This document shows, piece after piece, positions 53,367-62,106 of a DNA stretch of 64,000 nt. Position 1 is the first letter of the stretch. Every line of letters starts with the position of its first letter. The stretch is taken from the NCBI RefSeq assembly GCF_023218175.1, contig NZ_JALPTH010000007.1, positions 1-64,000 on the forward strand, in the 5' to 3' direction. This DNA comes from Streptomyces lichenis (GTDB lineage Bacteria; Actinomycetota; Actinomycetes; Streptomycetales; Streptomycetaceae). The position numbers and the translations under genes are program-made. Below the pieces are notes generated by a model, which was not told where the DNA came from, ran no database searches, and worked only from the letters and a program-made list of their open reading frames with translations.

Positions 53367-54473
53367 TCAGTACGCCCGGCCGAGGTCCTGCTCGGCGTTG
53401 TCCGCGTCATAGGCCCCGTCCTCGATGACGATCTCCTGGGGCACCTCCTCGCCCCGGGTGAAGGCGTCCAGGGTCCGGAAGGCGAGCGGGCCGAAGCGCG
53501 GGTTGGACTCGATCACGCCCTGGATCCAGCCGTCCACCACGCCCTGGACCGCGTTGCGGGTGCCGTCGATGGTGATGATCTTGACGTCGCCGGGCTTCTT
53601 GCCGGCGCCCTTGAGCGCGCCCACCGCGCCGAGGCCCATCTCGTCGTTCTCGGCGTAGACGCCGTTGATGCCCGGCTGCGACTGGATCAGCTGCTCGGTG
53701 ACCTGCTGGCCCTTCTCCCGGGCGAAGTCGCCGGTCTGCTCGAAGACGATCTCCAGCTCGGGGGCCTTCTCGGCGATCCGGTCCTTGAAGCCCTTGGTCC
53801 GCTCGGTGGTGACGTTGTTCCCGGCCGCGCCGAGCAGGATGGCCACCTTGCCCTTGCCGCCGGTCGCCTCGATCATCTGGTCCGCCGCGCGCTTGCCCTG
53901 CTCCACGAAGTCCGAGGCGATGAAGCTGACATAGTCCTTGCAGGGGTCGGCGTTGATCTGCCGGTCGATGGTGACGATCGGCACCTTACGCGCCGCCGCC
54001 GCGCGCAGCACCGGCTCCCAGCCGTCGGAGTTGAGCGGCGCGATGACCAGCACGTCGGCGCCCTTGGCCAGCAGGTCCTGGACATCGCTGATCTGCTTGG
54101 AGAACTGCGACTGGGCGTTGGCCGTCAGCAGCTTGACGCCCCGTTTGGCCGCCTCGTCCTTGATGGACCGCGTCTCGGCGATACGGAACGGGTTGGCCTC
54201 CTTCTCGGACTGCGAGAAGCCGACCGTCGCGCCCTTCAGGTCCAGCGTGTCCCCGCCGTACGCCGCCAGGGTGCAGCCCTTGCCGCCGGGCTTGGGGGCG
54301 GCCACCTTCTGGCCGGCGTCGGCGTCGGCGCCGGTGGCCGACGGCTTGGCCGCACCGTCCGCGTCGTCCTCGGACTTGGCGCAGCCGGCGGCGGTGAGCG
54401 CCACCGCCAGCGCCAGTGAGGCGGCGGCCGCCGGTCGGGCGAGCGGGTGGCGGCGGTGGGAGGTGAAGTTCAT
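53367..54473 (-). CDS. Sugar ABC substrate-binding lipoprotein (YtfQ-like)
   Basis: 368 residues. Signal peptide with lipobox LTAAGC, a 40-residue acidic/Ala-rich linker, then a type 1 periplasmic binding domain (about 70-350). That domain has TVGFSQSEKEANPFRIAETR, DVLVIAPLNSDGWEPVL, IVTIDRQI, and NGVYAENDEMGLGAVGAL. These features match YtfQ, which binds galactofuranose, more than RbsB. First gene of the transporter operon. A LacI-type operator lies 128-141 bp upstream. Confidence 0.9.
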   Translation of the reverse strand: MNFTSHRRHPLARPAAAASLALAVALTAAGCAKSEDDADGAAKPSATGADADAGQKVAAPKPGGKGCTLAAYGGDTLDLKGATVGFSQSEKEANPFRIAETRSIKDEAAKRGVKLLTANAQSQFSKQISDVQDLLAKGADVLVIAPLNSDGWEPVLRAAAARKVPIVTIDRQINADPCKDYVSFIASDFVEQGKRAADQMIEATGGKGKVAILLGAAGNNVTTERTKGFKDRIAEKAPELEIVFEQTGDFAREKGQQVTEQLIQSQPGINGVYAENDEMGLGAVGALKGAGKKPGDVKIITIDGTRNAVQGVVDGWIQGVIESNPRFGPLAFRTLDAFTRGEEVPQEIVIEDGAYDADNAEQDLGRAY

Positions 54474-54600
54474 GGCTGACCCCGATCCGGTGGCGCGACG
54501 GCAGGCATGGGACAGGTGAGGCGGCGGGGGAGAGCGCCGGGCCCGGGCCCACTCGGGGCCGGGCCGGAGTGCCGCTCAGGACGTCATCCGCAGGAGGTTT

Positions 54601-54614
54601 TTACATCGTTGGAA
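54601..54614. promoter_or_regulatory. LacI-type operator upstream of the ABC operon
   Basis: TTACATCGTTGGAA, which matches the inverse of the operator before the epimerase gene at 13 of 14 positions. The central CG is typical of LacI-family sites. It is flanked by GGTTTTTACA and TGTAAACC, which form a wider inverted repeat. Confidence 0.65.
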
Positions 54615-54664
54615 GACCGCTGTAAACCCCCTGTGCGACAGCTGATCGCGCGGACGTCCCGCCG

Positions 54665-55828
54665 TCACGGCCCCGTACGCGGCGCCAGATGCGGGAAGTC
54701 GAGCTCGGTGCGGCTGCGCAGCACCTCGCCCGGCCGCAGCACGGCGGAGGGGTAGTCCGGGCGGTTCGGCGCGTCGGGGAACGCCTGCGTCTCCAGGCAC
54801 ACCCCCGCGTGACGGCCGTGGGGGCCGCCCCCGGCCAACTGGTTGCCGCTGTACACCTGGAGCCCCGGCTCCCCGGTCCACACCTCCATCACCCGCCCGC
54901 TGCCCGGGTCCTCCAGCCGCGCCGCCCGCCGCAGCACCTGCCCCCGCCCGGCCGCCCGGCCGCGCAGCGCCCAGCAGTGGTCGTAGCCGCCCGCCGTGCT
55001 CAGCTGGGGGTCGGCCGCGGCGATCCGCTCCCCGATGGGGTGCGGCGCGGTGAAGTCGAACGGCGTCCCCGCGACCGGCACCGGCGGCCCGGCCAGCGGC
55101 ACCCCGCCGTCGTCCACCGGGAGGTAGCCGTCCGCGTCCACGGTGAGCAGATGGTCCAGCACCCGGCTCCCCGGCCGGCCGGAGAGGTTGAAGTAGGCGT
55201 GCTGGGTCAGCGCCGCCACGGTGGGCCGGTCGGTGGTCGCCCGGTAGTCGACGGCCAGGGTGCCGTCCCGGTCCAGCCGGTACTCCACCGCCACCGACAG
55301 CGCGCCCGGGAAGCCCTGGTCGCCGTCCGGACTGACCAGGCTCAGCCGCACGGCCGCCGCCCCGTCCGGCCGCCGCACCGGCTCCGCCGCCCACACCCGC
55401 CGGTCGAAGCCCTCCGGGCCGCCGTGCAGCGCGTTGCCCCGGTCGTTGACCGGTATCCGGTGCACCGTCCCGTCCAGGGTGAACGCCCCGCCCCGGATGC
55501 GGTTGGCGTACCGGCCCACCACCGCGCCCAGGTAGTCGCCCTGCCCCGCGTACGCCGGGACGTCCGGCAGCCCGAGCACCACCTCGGCCGCACCGCCTCC
55601 GCCCGGGCCCGGCACCCGCAGCGACTGGAGCACCGCCCCGTAGCTGAGCACGGCGGCGCTCACCCCGCTCGGGGAGGTGAGCACGAAGCGCTCGACCGGC
55701 ACGCCGTCCGGGGTGCGGCCGAAGTCCTCCCGCCGGACGGCGCACCCCGGGGCAAAGGCCGTGGCCCCGACGGGGGAGGGGGACGGCTGGGGTACGGGCG
55801 CGGCGGGTGGGACGGCGGATGCGGACAT
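54665..55828 (-). CDS. galM: Aldose 1-epimerase
   Basis: 387 residues. Interconverts alpha and beta anomers of aldoses. GVSAAVLSYGAVLQSLRVPG, YLGAVVGRYANRIRGG, LTQHAYFNLSG (catalytic His region), the GEPGLQVYSGNQLA motif and a C-terminal Glu in GVCLETQAFPDAPN (general base) are all present. The family is usually 330-350 residues; here a 35-residue Pro-rich N-terminus is extra. An operator lies 49 bp upstream, placing it in the LacI regulon. Confidence 0.93.
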   Translation of the reverse strand: MSASAVPPAAPVPQPSPSPVGATAFAPGCAVRREDFGRTPDGVPVERFVLTSPSGVSAAVLSYGAVLQSLRVPGPGGGGAAEVVLGLPDVPAYAGQGDYLGAVVGRYANRIRGGAFTLDGTVHRIPVNDRGNALHGGPEGFDRRVWAAEPVRRPDGAAAVRLSLVSPDGDQGFPGALSVAVEYRLDRDGTLAVDYRATTDRPTVAALTQHAYFNLSGRPGSRVLDHLLTVDADGYLPVDDGGVPLAGPPVPVAGTPFDFTAPHPIGERIAAADPQLSTAGGYDHCWALRGRAAGRGQVLRRAARLEDPGSGRVMEVWTGEPGLQVYSGNQLAGGGPHGRHAGVCLETQAFPDAPNRPDYPSAVLRPGEVLRSRTELDFPHLAPRTGP

Positions 55829-55876
55829 GGGTCTCCTCGGAGCGGCGGTGGCGGCGACGGACCGGACGCCGCGACG

Positions 55877-55890
55877 TTACAACGATGTAA
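55877..55890. promoter_or_regulatory. LacI-type operator upstream of galM
   Basis: TTACAACGATGTAA, a near-perfect 14 bp palindrome around a central CG, 49 bp before the galM start and between galM and the lacI-type gene. Confidence 0.75.
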
Positions 55891-55960
55891 GAGGGTCCCG
55901 TAAGACGAACGAGGCACGTACGCGTTCGCTGTCGGGCGCCGGCCGCCCGGGAGGGGTGCC

Positions 55961-57025
55961 CTAACGCCCGGGCGTGCTCGCCCGCCCGAGGGTGCTCTCC
56001 CGCTCGATGAGCGAGAAACCCGCGGTGAGCCGGCGCGGGGGCTGCTGCTCGCCGCCCGGTTCGCCCCCCGGACGGCCGCCCGGCCGGGGCTCGCCGCCGA
56101 GCCGGGACAGCACCGACTCCACCGCCATCCGCGCGATGGCCGCCTTGTCGGGGGAGACGGAGGTCAGCGTCACCGCGCCGTACCGGCCCTCCACCACGTC
56201 GTCGAAGCCGGCCACCGCCACGTCCTCGGGGACCCGCAGCCCTCGCTCGGAGAGCACCCGCATCGCGCCGATGGCGACCAGGTCGTTGTAGGCGAAGACC
56301 GCGTCCGGCCGCCGCCCCGCGTCCAGCAGCCGCGCCATCGCCCGGGCCCCGTCCTCGTGCCCCCAGCCGTCGGTCGCGCCCACCAGCCCCTCGTCGGCGG
56401 GCAGCCCGGCCGCGGCCAGCTCCTCGCGCCAGCCGCGTACCCGCAGTTCGGCGGGCTGGTTGCGGCGCGGGCGCGAGCCGAGGAACGCCACCTCCCGGCG
56501 GCCGAGGTCCAGCAGATGGCGCACCGCCGCGCGGGCCGCGGCCACGTTGTCGATGGCGATGTGGTCGTACGGCAGGTCGTAGTGGCGCTCGCCGAGCAGC
56601 ACCAGCGGCACCGGCTCGGTGCGGCCCTCCAGGTCCTCGGTCTGGAGCTCCAGCGGGCTGAGGATCAGCCCGTCGATCACCCGGGCCCGGAAGCCCTGGC
56701 TCACCAGCAGCTCCTGTTCGCGCCGGCCGCCGGTGTGGTCCAGCAGCACGATGTAGTCGTGCTCGGCCGCCGCGTCGATCACCGCGGCCGCCAGCTCCGC
56801 GAAGTAGGGGTTGCCCAGCTCCGGCAGCGCCAGCGCGATGATCCCGGTGCGGCCCTTGCGCAGATGGCGGGCGGTCATGTTGGGCCGGTAGCCCAGCTCG
56901 TCGATGGCCTGCTGCACCCGGGCCCGCATCGCCGGGGTGACGTGCTGGTAGTTGTTCACCACGTTGGAGACGGTCTTGATCGACACGCCCGCGCGGAGCG
57001 CGACGTCCTTGAGACTGACCCGCAC
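55961..57025 (-). CDS. LacI-family transcriptional regulator
   Basis: 354 residues. N-terminal HTH VSLKDVALRAGVSIKTVSNV with hinge helix PNMTARHLRKGRTG, then a sugar-binding PBP1-like domain (about 60-335) with IALALPELGNPYFAEL, RVIDGLILSPLEL and VAVAGFDDVVEGRYGAVTLT. It is expected to repress the adjacent epimerase, transporter and GH2 genes until an inducing sugar binds. A related operator half-matches at 57108-57121, suggesting autoregulation. Confidence 0.93.
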   Translation of the reverse strand: MRVSLKDVALRAGVSIKTVSNVVNNYQHVTPAMRARVQQAIDELGYRPNMTARHLRKGRTGIIALALPELGNPYFAELAAAVIDAAAEHDYIVLLDHTGGRREQELLVSQGFRARVIDGLILSPLELQTEDLEGRTEPVPLVLLGERHYDLPYDHIAIDNVAAARAAVRHLLDLGRREVAFLGSRPRRNQPAELRVRGWREELAAAGLPADEGLVGATDGWGHEDGARAMARLLDAGRRPDAVFAYNDLVAIGAMRVLSERGLRVPEDVAVAGFDDVVEGRYGAVTLTSVSPDKAAIARMAVESVLSRLGGEPRPGGRPGGEPGGEQQPPRRLTAGFSLIERESTLGRASTPGR

Positions 57026-57107
57026 GGCGTTCCCTCCGGTCGAAGGCCGGGCGCGGCCGGCCCGGCACCTGCCCGCGGGAAGGGCCGCGAAAGGGCTCGG
57101 AGCGGGC

Positions 57108-57121
57108 TTGCAACGTTATAC
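57108..57121. promoter_or_regulatory. Weaker LacI-type operator upstream of the lacI-type gene
   Basis: TTGCAACGTTATAC shares the central AACG and outer TT with the TTACAACGATGTAA site but differs at four positions. It lies 83 bp before the regulator start. Confidence 0.4.
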
Positions 57122-57214
57122 GGTTCCGGCCGGGACGCCGCAAGGGAGGATGCGCCGGGGTCCGTACCGCGGCCCCGGCGCACCGCTTCGGGCCGCTCAG
57201 GCGGCTCGGGCCGC

Positions 57215-57652
57215 TCAGGCCGTGAACTGCTGAGGCGGCTGGTCCTGGCCGTCGAAGGTGAGGAAGACGGAGGTGTAGCCCGAGTGCACGTCCGGGTTCG
57301 GGTAGCTGGTCACCTGCCAGGGCGCGTCCACGACACCCGGTCCGCAGGGCAGGACGCCGGAGCCCGAGGGTATGGCCATCGGCAGGATCTGCAGGGCGTT
57401 GAAGGTGACGGTCACGCTGGTGCCGGTCGGCTCGGTACAGGTGTACACGCCGCCCACGGTCAGGGTGCCGCTGTTGAACGGCGGGTTGGCGGGCTGGGCG
57501 TCGGCCCACTGGAGCTGTACGGATGTGACCCCCTGCGCGGTGGCGGGGGCGGCCGCCGCGGTGGGGGCCGTGGTGAGCGCCGCCGCGGCGGTCAGGCAGA
57601 TCAGGGCGGCTGCGGCGGTGCGGGCGCGGACCGGGGACGCGGACGAGGGCAT
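57215..57652 (-). CDS. Small secreted protein, unknown
   Basis: 145 residues with a clear Sec signal peptide (AAAALICLTAAAALTTAPTA, cleavage near AAAAPATA). The mature part is about 105 residues, beta-rich, with two Cys (in YTCTEPTG and LPCGPG) likely to pair. No family recognised. It stands alone between the LacI gene and a small membrane protein. Confidence 0.7.
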   Translation of the reverse strand: MPSSASPVRARTAAAALICLTAAAALTTAPTAAAAPATAQGVTSVQLQWADAQPANPPFNSGTLTVGGVYTCTEPTGTSVTVTFNALQILPMAIPSGSGVLPCGPGVVDAPWQVTSYPNPDVHSGYTSVFLTFDGQDQPPQQFTA

Positions 57653-57808
57653 GGCGGGCTCCAGTGGTCAGGGGCCGGTGCGGACGGCGGGCACCACAGG
57701 CTGGTCCGCCCGCCCTGCCCCGCGGCAGTCGCACACCCCCGCGCGCGGACGCACCCCCGGGGGCGCACCCGGCCGGCGCGGCGGGGGAGCCGGGATCGAG
57801 GCGGGCTC

Positions 57809-58129
57809 TTACGCGGCCAGGGAGCCCTCTCCGTCCGCGTACCGCTTTCCCGGGCGGCAGCGGCGCCGGTAGTAGGCGCAGGTCAGCGCGAGCACCAGCG
57901 GGCCCCACAGCATCCCGGGGAAGACGCAGAGGCGGGCCAGTATCTCCCAGCCGCCGCTGCTGAAGGCGGCGCTGCCACCCACGCCGAACCAGCTCAGCGG
58001 CACAGGGGCCCAGAACGCCGTCGCGCCCAGGCCGCCGAGGACGGCGGGGATGATCACCGCGAAGGGGGCGAGGCGCCTGCCGCCGACGAACGGCAGCCAA
58101 TCGGGGGCGACTTCGCCCCACCCGCGCAC
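57809..58129 (-). CDS. Small membrane protein, unknown
   Basis: 106 residues, GTG start, with two or three hydrophobic segments (LAPFAVIIPAVLGGLGATAF, LARLCVFPGMLWGPLVLALT) and a basic cytoplasmic end YYRRRCRPGKRY. Pattern resembles short DUF-type membrane proteins of actinomycetes, but no family can be named. Confidence 0.5.
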   Translation of the reverse strand: MRGWGEVAPDWLPFVGGRRLAPFAVIIPAVLGGLGATAFWAPVPLSWFGVGGSAAFSSGGWEILARLCVFPGMLWGPLVLALTCAYYRRRCRPGKRYADGEGSLAA

Positions 58130-58291
58130 CAGGCTGAGCCCCGGTCAGCCCCCGGGACGAGGCGGCGAGAGGGAGCAGCGGTCCGGACACCACCCGGGCC
58201 CTCGTTCGCATGGCACCGCCCCGGAGGCCGCCCTCGCTCGGGCGGCTGTCCCTCGGCGACCTCCACCCGCTCCCGCCGTCCCGAGCCGCCC

Positions 58292-59401
58292 TCACCAGGC
58301 GCCGCGCCGGCCCGCCCGGTACGGGTCGCGGAGGCGCCGTACCAGGTCGCGCCGGAGTTCGCGGTCCTGGGCGCGCTCCACCGCCATGTCCAGCTGGACC
58401 ACGTCCACCCCGGCGGCCCGCAGCACCCCGATGCGGTCGGCGACCGTCGCGGGGGAGCCGACGAACGCGGCGGCCAGCGAGCGGCGGACATAGGCCTCGG
58501 TCTGGCGGCGGCCGTGTGCCGGGTCGGAGCGGCCCCGCTCCCGGTCCCGGTCCAGCTGCACCGCACCGGTGAACCGGTCACCGCCGCCGTCCGCGGCCCC
58601 GGTGAGCCGCAGCGCCTCCCGGCCCAGCACCCGGGCCCGCTCCTGCGCGGCCTCGTCGTCCTTGCCCAGCACCAGGGTCAGATGGCGCCAGATCCGCAGC
58701 GGGCGGCCGTGCCGGGCGGCGGCCGCCCGCACCTCGGCGATCCGCCGCCGGGTGGCCGGGACCGGCAGCGCCGGCACCGCGTACACCTCGGCGTACCGCG
58801 CGGCCAGCTCCAGACCCTCCGGCGAGGAGCCGCCGAAACTGATCAGCTCCCCGCGCGGCTCGGGCACCAGCCCGCAGTACGCGTCCCGGACCGTGTAGAA
58901 CTCCCCGTCGTGGTCGAAGGGTTCACGGGCGGCCAGGGTCCGGGTGAAGAGCGAGAGGTACTCGTCCGCGCGCCGGTAGCGGTCGGCCTTGCCGAGCACA
59001 TCGCCGTCCCGCAGTACATCGGCGTCGCTCGACCCGACGATGACATGGGCGGCCGCCCGGCCCCCGGAGAGCCGGTCCAGGGTGGCCAGCGCCCGGGCGG
59101 CGGCGGTCGGCGCGGTCGTCCCGGCCCGGTGGGCCACCGCGATCCGCAGCCGGCTGGTGGCCGCCAGCGCCCAGGCGGCCACCAGCCAGGGGTCCGGCCA
59201 GGAGCTGGACTGCGTCACCAGCGCGCTGTCCAGGCCGTCCTCCTCGTTCTCCCGGGCGGTGCGCGCCACATACCCGGGGTCGGCGGCGCGCTCCCTCGGG
59301 TCCGGGGCGAACCGCAGCGCGCTGCGCTCCTCCGGGGTGTCCCCGGCGACCGGCGCCGCCCGCACCCCGCCGCGTATGTCCAGCTCCACGGTGGCCACCA
59401 C
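58292..59401 (-). CDS. LLM-class flavin-dependent monooxygenase 1 (SsuD-like)
   Basis: 369 residues, luciferase-like TIM barrel. RLRIAVAHRAGTTAPTAAARALATLDRLSGGRAAAHVI is the typical SsuD-like core, with DADVLRDGDVLGKADRYRRADEYL and GELISFGGSSPEGLELA. Enzymes of this branch use FMNH2 and O2 to cleave C-S bonds of sulfonates or similar compounds. It lies 6 bp after a second LLM gene and next to an ABC importer, which suggests uptake and oxidation of one substrate. Confidence 0.87.
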   Translation of the reverse strand: MVATVELDIRGGVRAAPVAGDTPEERSALRFAPDPRERAADPGYVARTARENEEDGLDSALVTQSSSWPDPWLVAAWALAATSRLRIAVAHRAGTTAPTAAARALATLDRLSGGRAAAHVIVGSSDADVLRDGDVLGKADRYRRADEYLSLFTRTLAAREPFDHDGEFYTVRDAYCGLVPEPRGELISFGGSSPEGLELAARYAEVYAVPALPVPATRRRIAEVRAAAARHGRPLRIWRHLTLVLGKDDEAAQERARVLGREALRLTGAADGGGDRFTGAVQLDRDRERGRSDPAHGRRQTEAYVRRSLAAAFVGSPATVADRIGVLRAAGVDVVQLDMAVERAQDRELRRDLVRRLRDPYRAGRRGAW

Positions 59402-59407
59402 CGGGCC

Positions 59408-60436
59408 TCAGGCGCCCGCGGGCCCCAGCCGGGCCAGGGTGTCCAGCACCCGGGCCCGGCTGACGAACACCTCGGGCGGCAGCGAGACATACAGCTGGAT
59501 GGTGGTCACCCCGGGCCGGTGGTAGCGCAGGATGCGCTCCCGGCACTCCTCCGGGGAACCGCTGACGAACAGCCCGTCGACCACCTCGTCCGGCAGCGCC
59601 TTCTGCGCCCCCTCCGGGTCGCCGTCCGCCCACCGCTCATGGCACTCGCGCAGCAACTCCCCGTGCCCCAGCCACTCGTGGAACTTCCGGTACGGCTCCC
59701 GATTGAGGATCCAGGCGAGGAACGGCCGGGTGGCCCGGTGGGCATACCCGGTGTCCTCGGTGGGGCAGACGAACACCTTCACCACCAGCTCCTTGCCGGG
59801 CGGCTGCGGACCGACCGCGTCCAGCACCTTCGGCACGTCCTCCGGGAAGAGCAGATTGCTGATCGCCCCGTCCCCCTCGGTGAACCCCAGCCGCAGCATC
59901 CCGGGCCGCAGCGCGCCGAGGATCACCTTGACCGGCTCGCTCGGCGGATGCGGCAGCCGGTAGCCGGAGATGGAGAAGGTGTCGAAGTCGCCCGCCACAT
60001 GCTCCCCGCGCAGCGCCCGGGTGAGGAAGCGCAGCACGTCCCGGGTCCGCTTGAACGGCTCGTCGAACGGGATGCCGTTGATGTCGGTGACATGCGCCGG
60101 CACCGACGCCCCGATGCCCAGCAGCAGCCGCCCAGGGGCCAGTTGGGCGAGGGTGGCGGCGGTCTGGGCGAGCACCGCGGGCCCCCGGGTGTGCACCGGC
60201 ACGATGCCGGTGGCGATCCGCAGCGTCGGCGACCAGGCCGCGGTGGTGGCCAGCGGGGTGAAGGCGTCGGTGCCGCCGCCCTCCGCGCTCCACACGTCGG
60301 TGTAGCCGAGGTCGGGCAGCCGGTCCACGATGAAGCGGTGCCGGTCGATGGTGAGTCCGGGCAGCGGCAGGGTGACCCCCCACTTGGGCGGGTCGGCCGG
60401 TCCGGGATGGGCGAGGTGGTGCGGGGGCGCGCTCAT
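59408..60436 (-). CDS. LLM-class flavin-dependent oxidoreductase 2 (F420-type-like)
   Basis: 342 residues, luciferase-like barrel with WGVTLPLPGLTIDRHRFIVD, TLRIATGIVPVHTRGPAVLAQTAATLAQL, LLLGIGASVPAH and KVILGALRPGMLRLG. Resembles F420-dependent members, which start with the segment that detects the cofactor phosphate, but FMN cannot be excluded. Operon with LLM 1 and the substrate-binding protein. Confidence 0.85.
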   Translation of the reverse strand: MSAPPHHLAHPGPADPPKWGVTLPLPGLTIDRHRFIVDRLPDLGYTDVWSAEGGGTDAFTPLATTAAWSPTLRIATGIVPVHTRGPAVLAQTAATLAQLAPGRLLLGIGASVPAHVTDINGIPFDEPFKRTRDVLRFLTRALRGEHVAGDFDTFSISGYRLPHPPSEPVKVILGALRPGMLRLGFTEGDGAISNLLFPEDVPKVLDAVGPQPPGKELVVKVFVCPTEDTGYAHRATRPFLAWILNREPYRKFHEWLGHGELLRECHERWADGDPEGAQKALPDEVVDGLFVSGSPEECRERILRYHRPGVTTIQLYVSLPPEVFVSRARVLDTLARLGPAGA

Positions 60437-60473
60437 GGCGGCGTCCTTTCCAGGAGGGGCCAGGGGGCGGAGG

Positions 60474-62078
60474 TCAGGAGCCGACCGAGACGCCGGTGAG
60501 GTCCAGGAACCAGGACTGCGGCTGCACCAGCCCCTTGACCTGCGGGGCCAGCGCGCGCGGGTTGCGGTCGTTGACCACGAACAGCCAGGGCGCGTCCTCG
60601 GTCACCAGCGACAGCGCCTCGCGGTAGTCGGCCCGGCGCCGCTCCCGGTCGGGCGAGGCGGAGGCGGAGGCCAGCAGCGCGTCCACCTTCCTGTTGCTGT
60701 AGCCGCCGGTCCAGAACGGGCTGCCGGTGCCGATGAACAGCGGCAGCAGCGCCTCCGACTGGAAGAGCGTGGTGGACTGCGCGATGGCCTGCGAGCCGAG
60801 CGCCACCTTGCCCTTGGCCTCGGCGCTGATCAGCGTGGTCCAGTCGGTGGTCCGGATCTCGGCCCGGATGCCGACCGCGGCCAGGTCGCGCTGGACCGCC
60901 TCGGCGATGGGCACCGGCAGCAGATTGCCCGAGCCGCCGGTCGGCACGGTCACCGAGGTGCTGAACCCCTTGGCGTGCCCGGCCTCGGCGAGCAGCCTGC
61001 GGGCCTTGTCCGGGTCGTAGCCGTAGGTGTCGCCGGCCTTGTCGTAGGCGAAGGTCGCGCGGGGCGCGGCCTGGTGGGCCGGGTCGGCGGTGCCGTGCAG
61101 CAGGTTCTTCGCGATGGCGTCCCGGTTGATCGCGTAGTTGGCGGCCCGCCGGACCCGGGCGTCCTTCCAGGGGCCCTTGGTGGTGTCCAGGATCCAGTAC
61201 CAGAGGTGGTCGTAGCTGTTGGTGGCGATGGTCGCCCCGTCCGCGCGCAGCGAGGCGATGTCGTCGGGGTTGGGGTACTCGATCCAGTTGACGTCGCCCG
61301 AGCGCAGCGCCGCGGTGCGGGCCGCGGCGTCCGGCAGCGCGGTCACCACCAGCCGCTGAAGCTTCGGCGCGCCGCGCCAGTAGGCCTTGTTGGCCTTCAG
61401 CTCGACGCGCTGGCCCTCCCGCTGGGAGACGAAGGAGAACGGCCCGGTGCCCACCGGCTTGCGGGCGAAGTCCTTGGTCCCGGTCTTCCTGATCGCGTCC
61501 GGGCTGGCGATGAGCACATGGGCCAGGTCCTCGGGGAAGTGGCCGTTCGGCTCGGCGGTGACCAGCTCGACCCGGTCGCCGCCGAGCGCCCGGTAGCTCT
61601 TGATGCCTCCCGCGTACTCGCCCGCGGCCGCCCCCAGCGCCTCGGTCCAGTAGGCGCTCTTCTCGTTCAGGTAGCGGTCCAGGTTGAACACCACCGCCGC
61701 CGCGTCGAACGGGGTCCCGTCCTGGAACTCCACCCCGTCCCGCAGCTCGAAGGTCCAGGTGCGGCGGTCCTCGGCGACCTTCCAGGAGGTGGCCAGCGCC
61801 CCGGTGATCTCCGGCGGCGCGTCGCCTCCGGAGAGGTCGTAGCGGGTCAGGCCCTCGTAAATCTGGAAGCTGACCAGGCGCTTGCCCTCGAACCCGGCAC
61901 CGCCGATCACGGTGTCGGTGTTGGGGAGCTTCCCGGTGGCCCCGATGACCAGGGTGCCGCCCTTGGCCGCCCCGTCCGAGGCCGCCGTACCGGACGGGCC
62001 GCAGCCGGAGGCGGTCAGCAGAAGGGCGGCGGCGGCCGGCAGCGCGGCGAGCCGGGGGGATCGGCGGTGGTGCGTCAT
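60474..62078 (-). CDS. ABC transporter substrate-binding lipoprotein, SBP family 5
   Basis: 534 residues. Lipobox LTASGC, then a DppA/OppA-type cluster C binding protein: FQIYEGLTRYDLSGGDAPPE, LATSWKVAEDRRTWTFELRD, GVEFQDGTPFDAAAVVFNLD and ARVRRAANYAINRDAIAKNL. Family ligands are peptides, nickel, glutathione and other small solutes. The LLM neighbours favour a sulfur- or amine-containing compound. Start ATG 62078 precedes the signal peptide directly. Confidence 0.9.
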   Translation of the reverse strand: MTHHRRSPRLAALPAAAALLLTASGCGPSGTAASDGAAKGGTLVIGATGKLPNTDTVIGGAGFEGKRLVSFQIYEGLTRYDLSGGDAPPEITGALATSWKVAEDRRTWTFELRDGVEFQDGTPFDAAAVVFNLDRYLNEKSAYWTEALGAAAGEYAGGIKSYRALGGDRVELVTAEPNGHFPEDLAHVLIASPDAIRKTGTKDFARKPVGTGPFSFVSQREGQRVELKANKAYWRGAPKLQRLVVTALPDAAARTAALRSGDVNWIEYPNPDDIASLRADGATIATNSYDHLWYWILDTTKGPWKDARVRRAANYAINRDAIAKNLLHGTADPAHQAAPRATFAYDKAGDTYGYDPDKARRLLAEAGHAKGFSTSVTVPTGGSGNLLPVPIAEAVQRDLAAVGIRAEIRTTDWTTLISAEAKGKVALGSQAIAQSTTLFQSEALLPLFIGTGSPFWTGGYSNRKVDALLASASASPDRERRRADYREALSLVTEDAPWLFVVNDRNPRALAPQVKGLVQPQSWFLDLTGVSVGS

Positions 62079-62106
62079 GGCGGTTCCTCGATCGGGGTCG
62101 TGGGTG

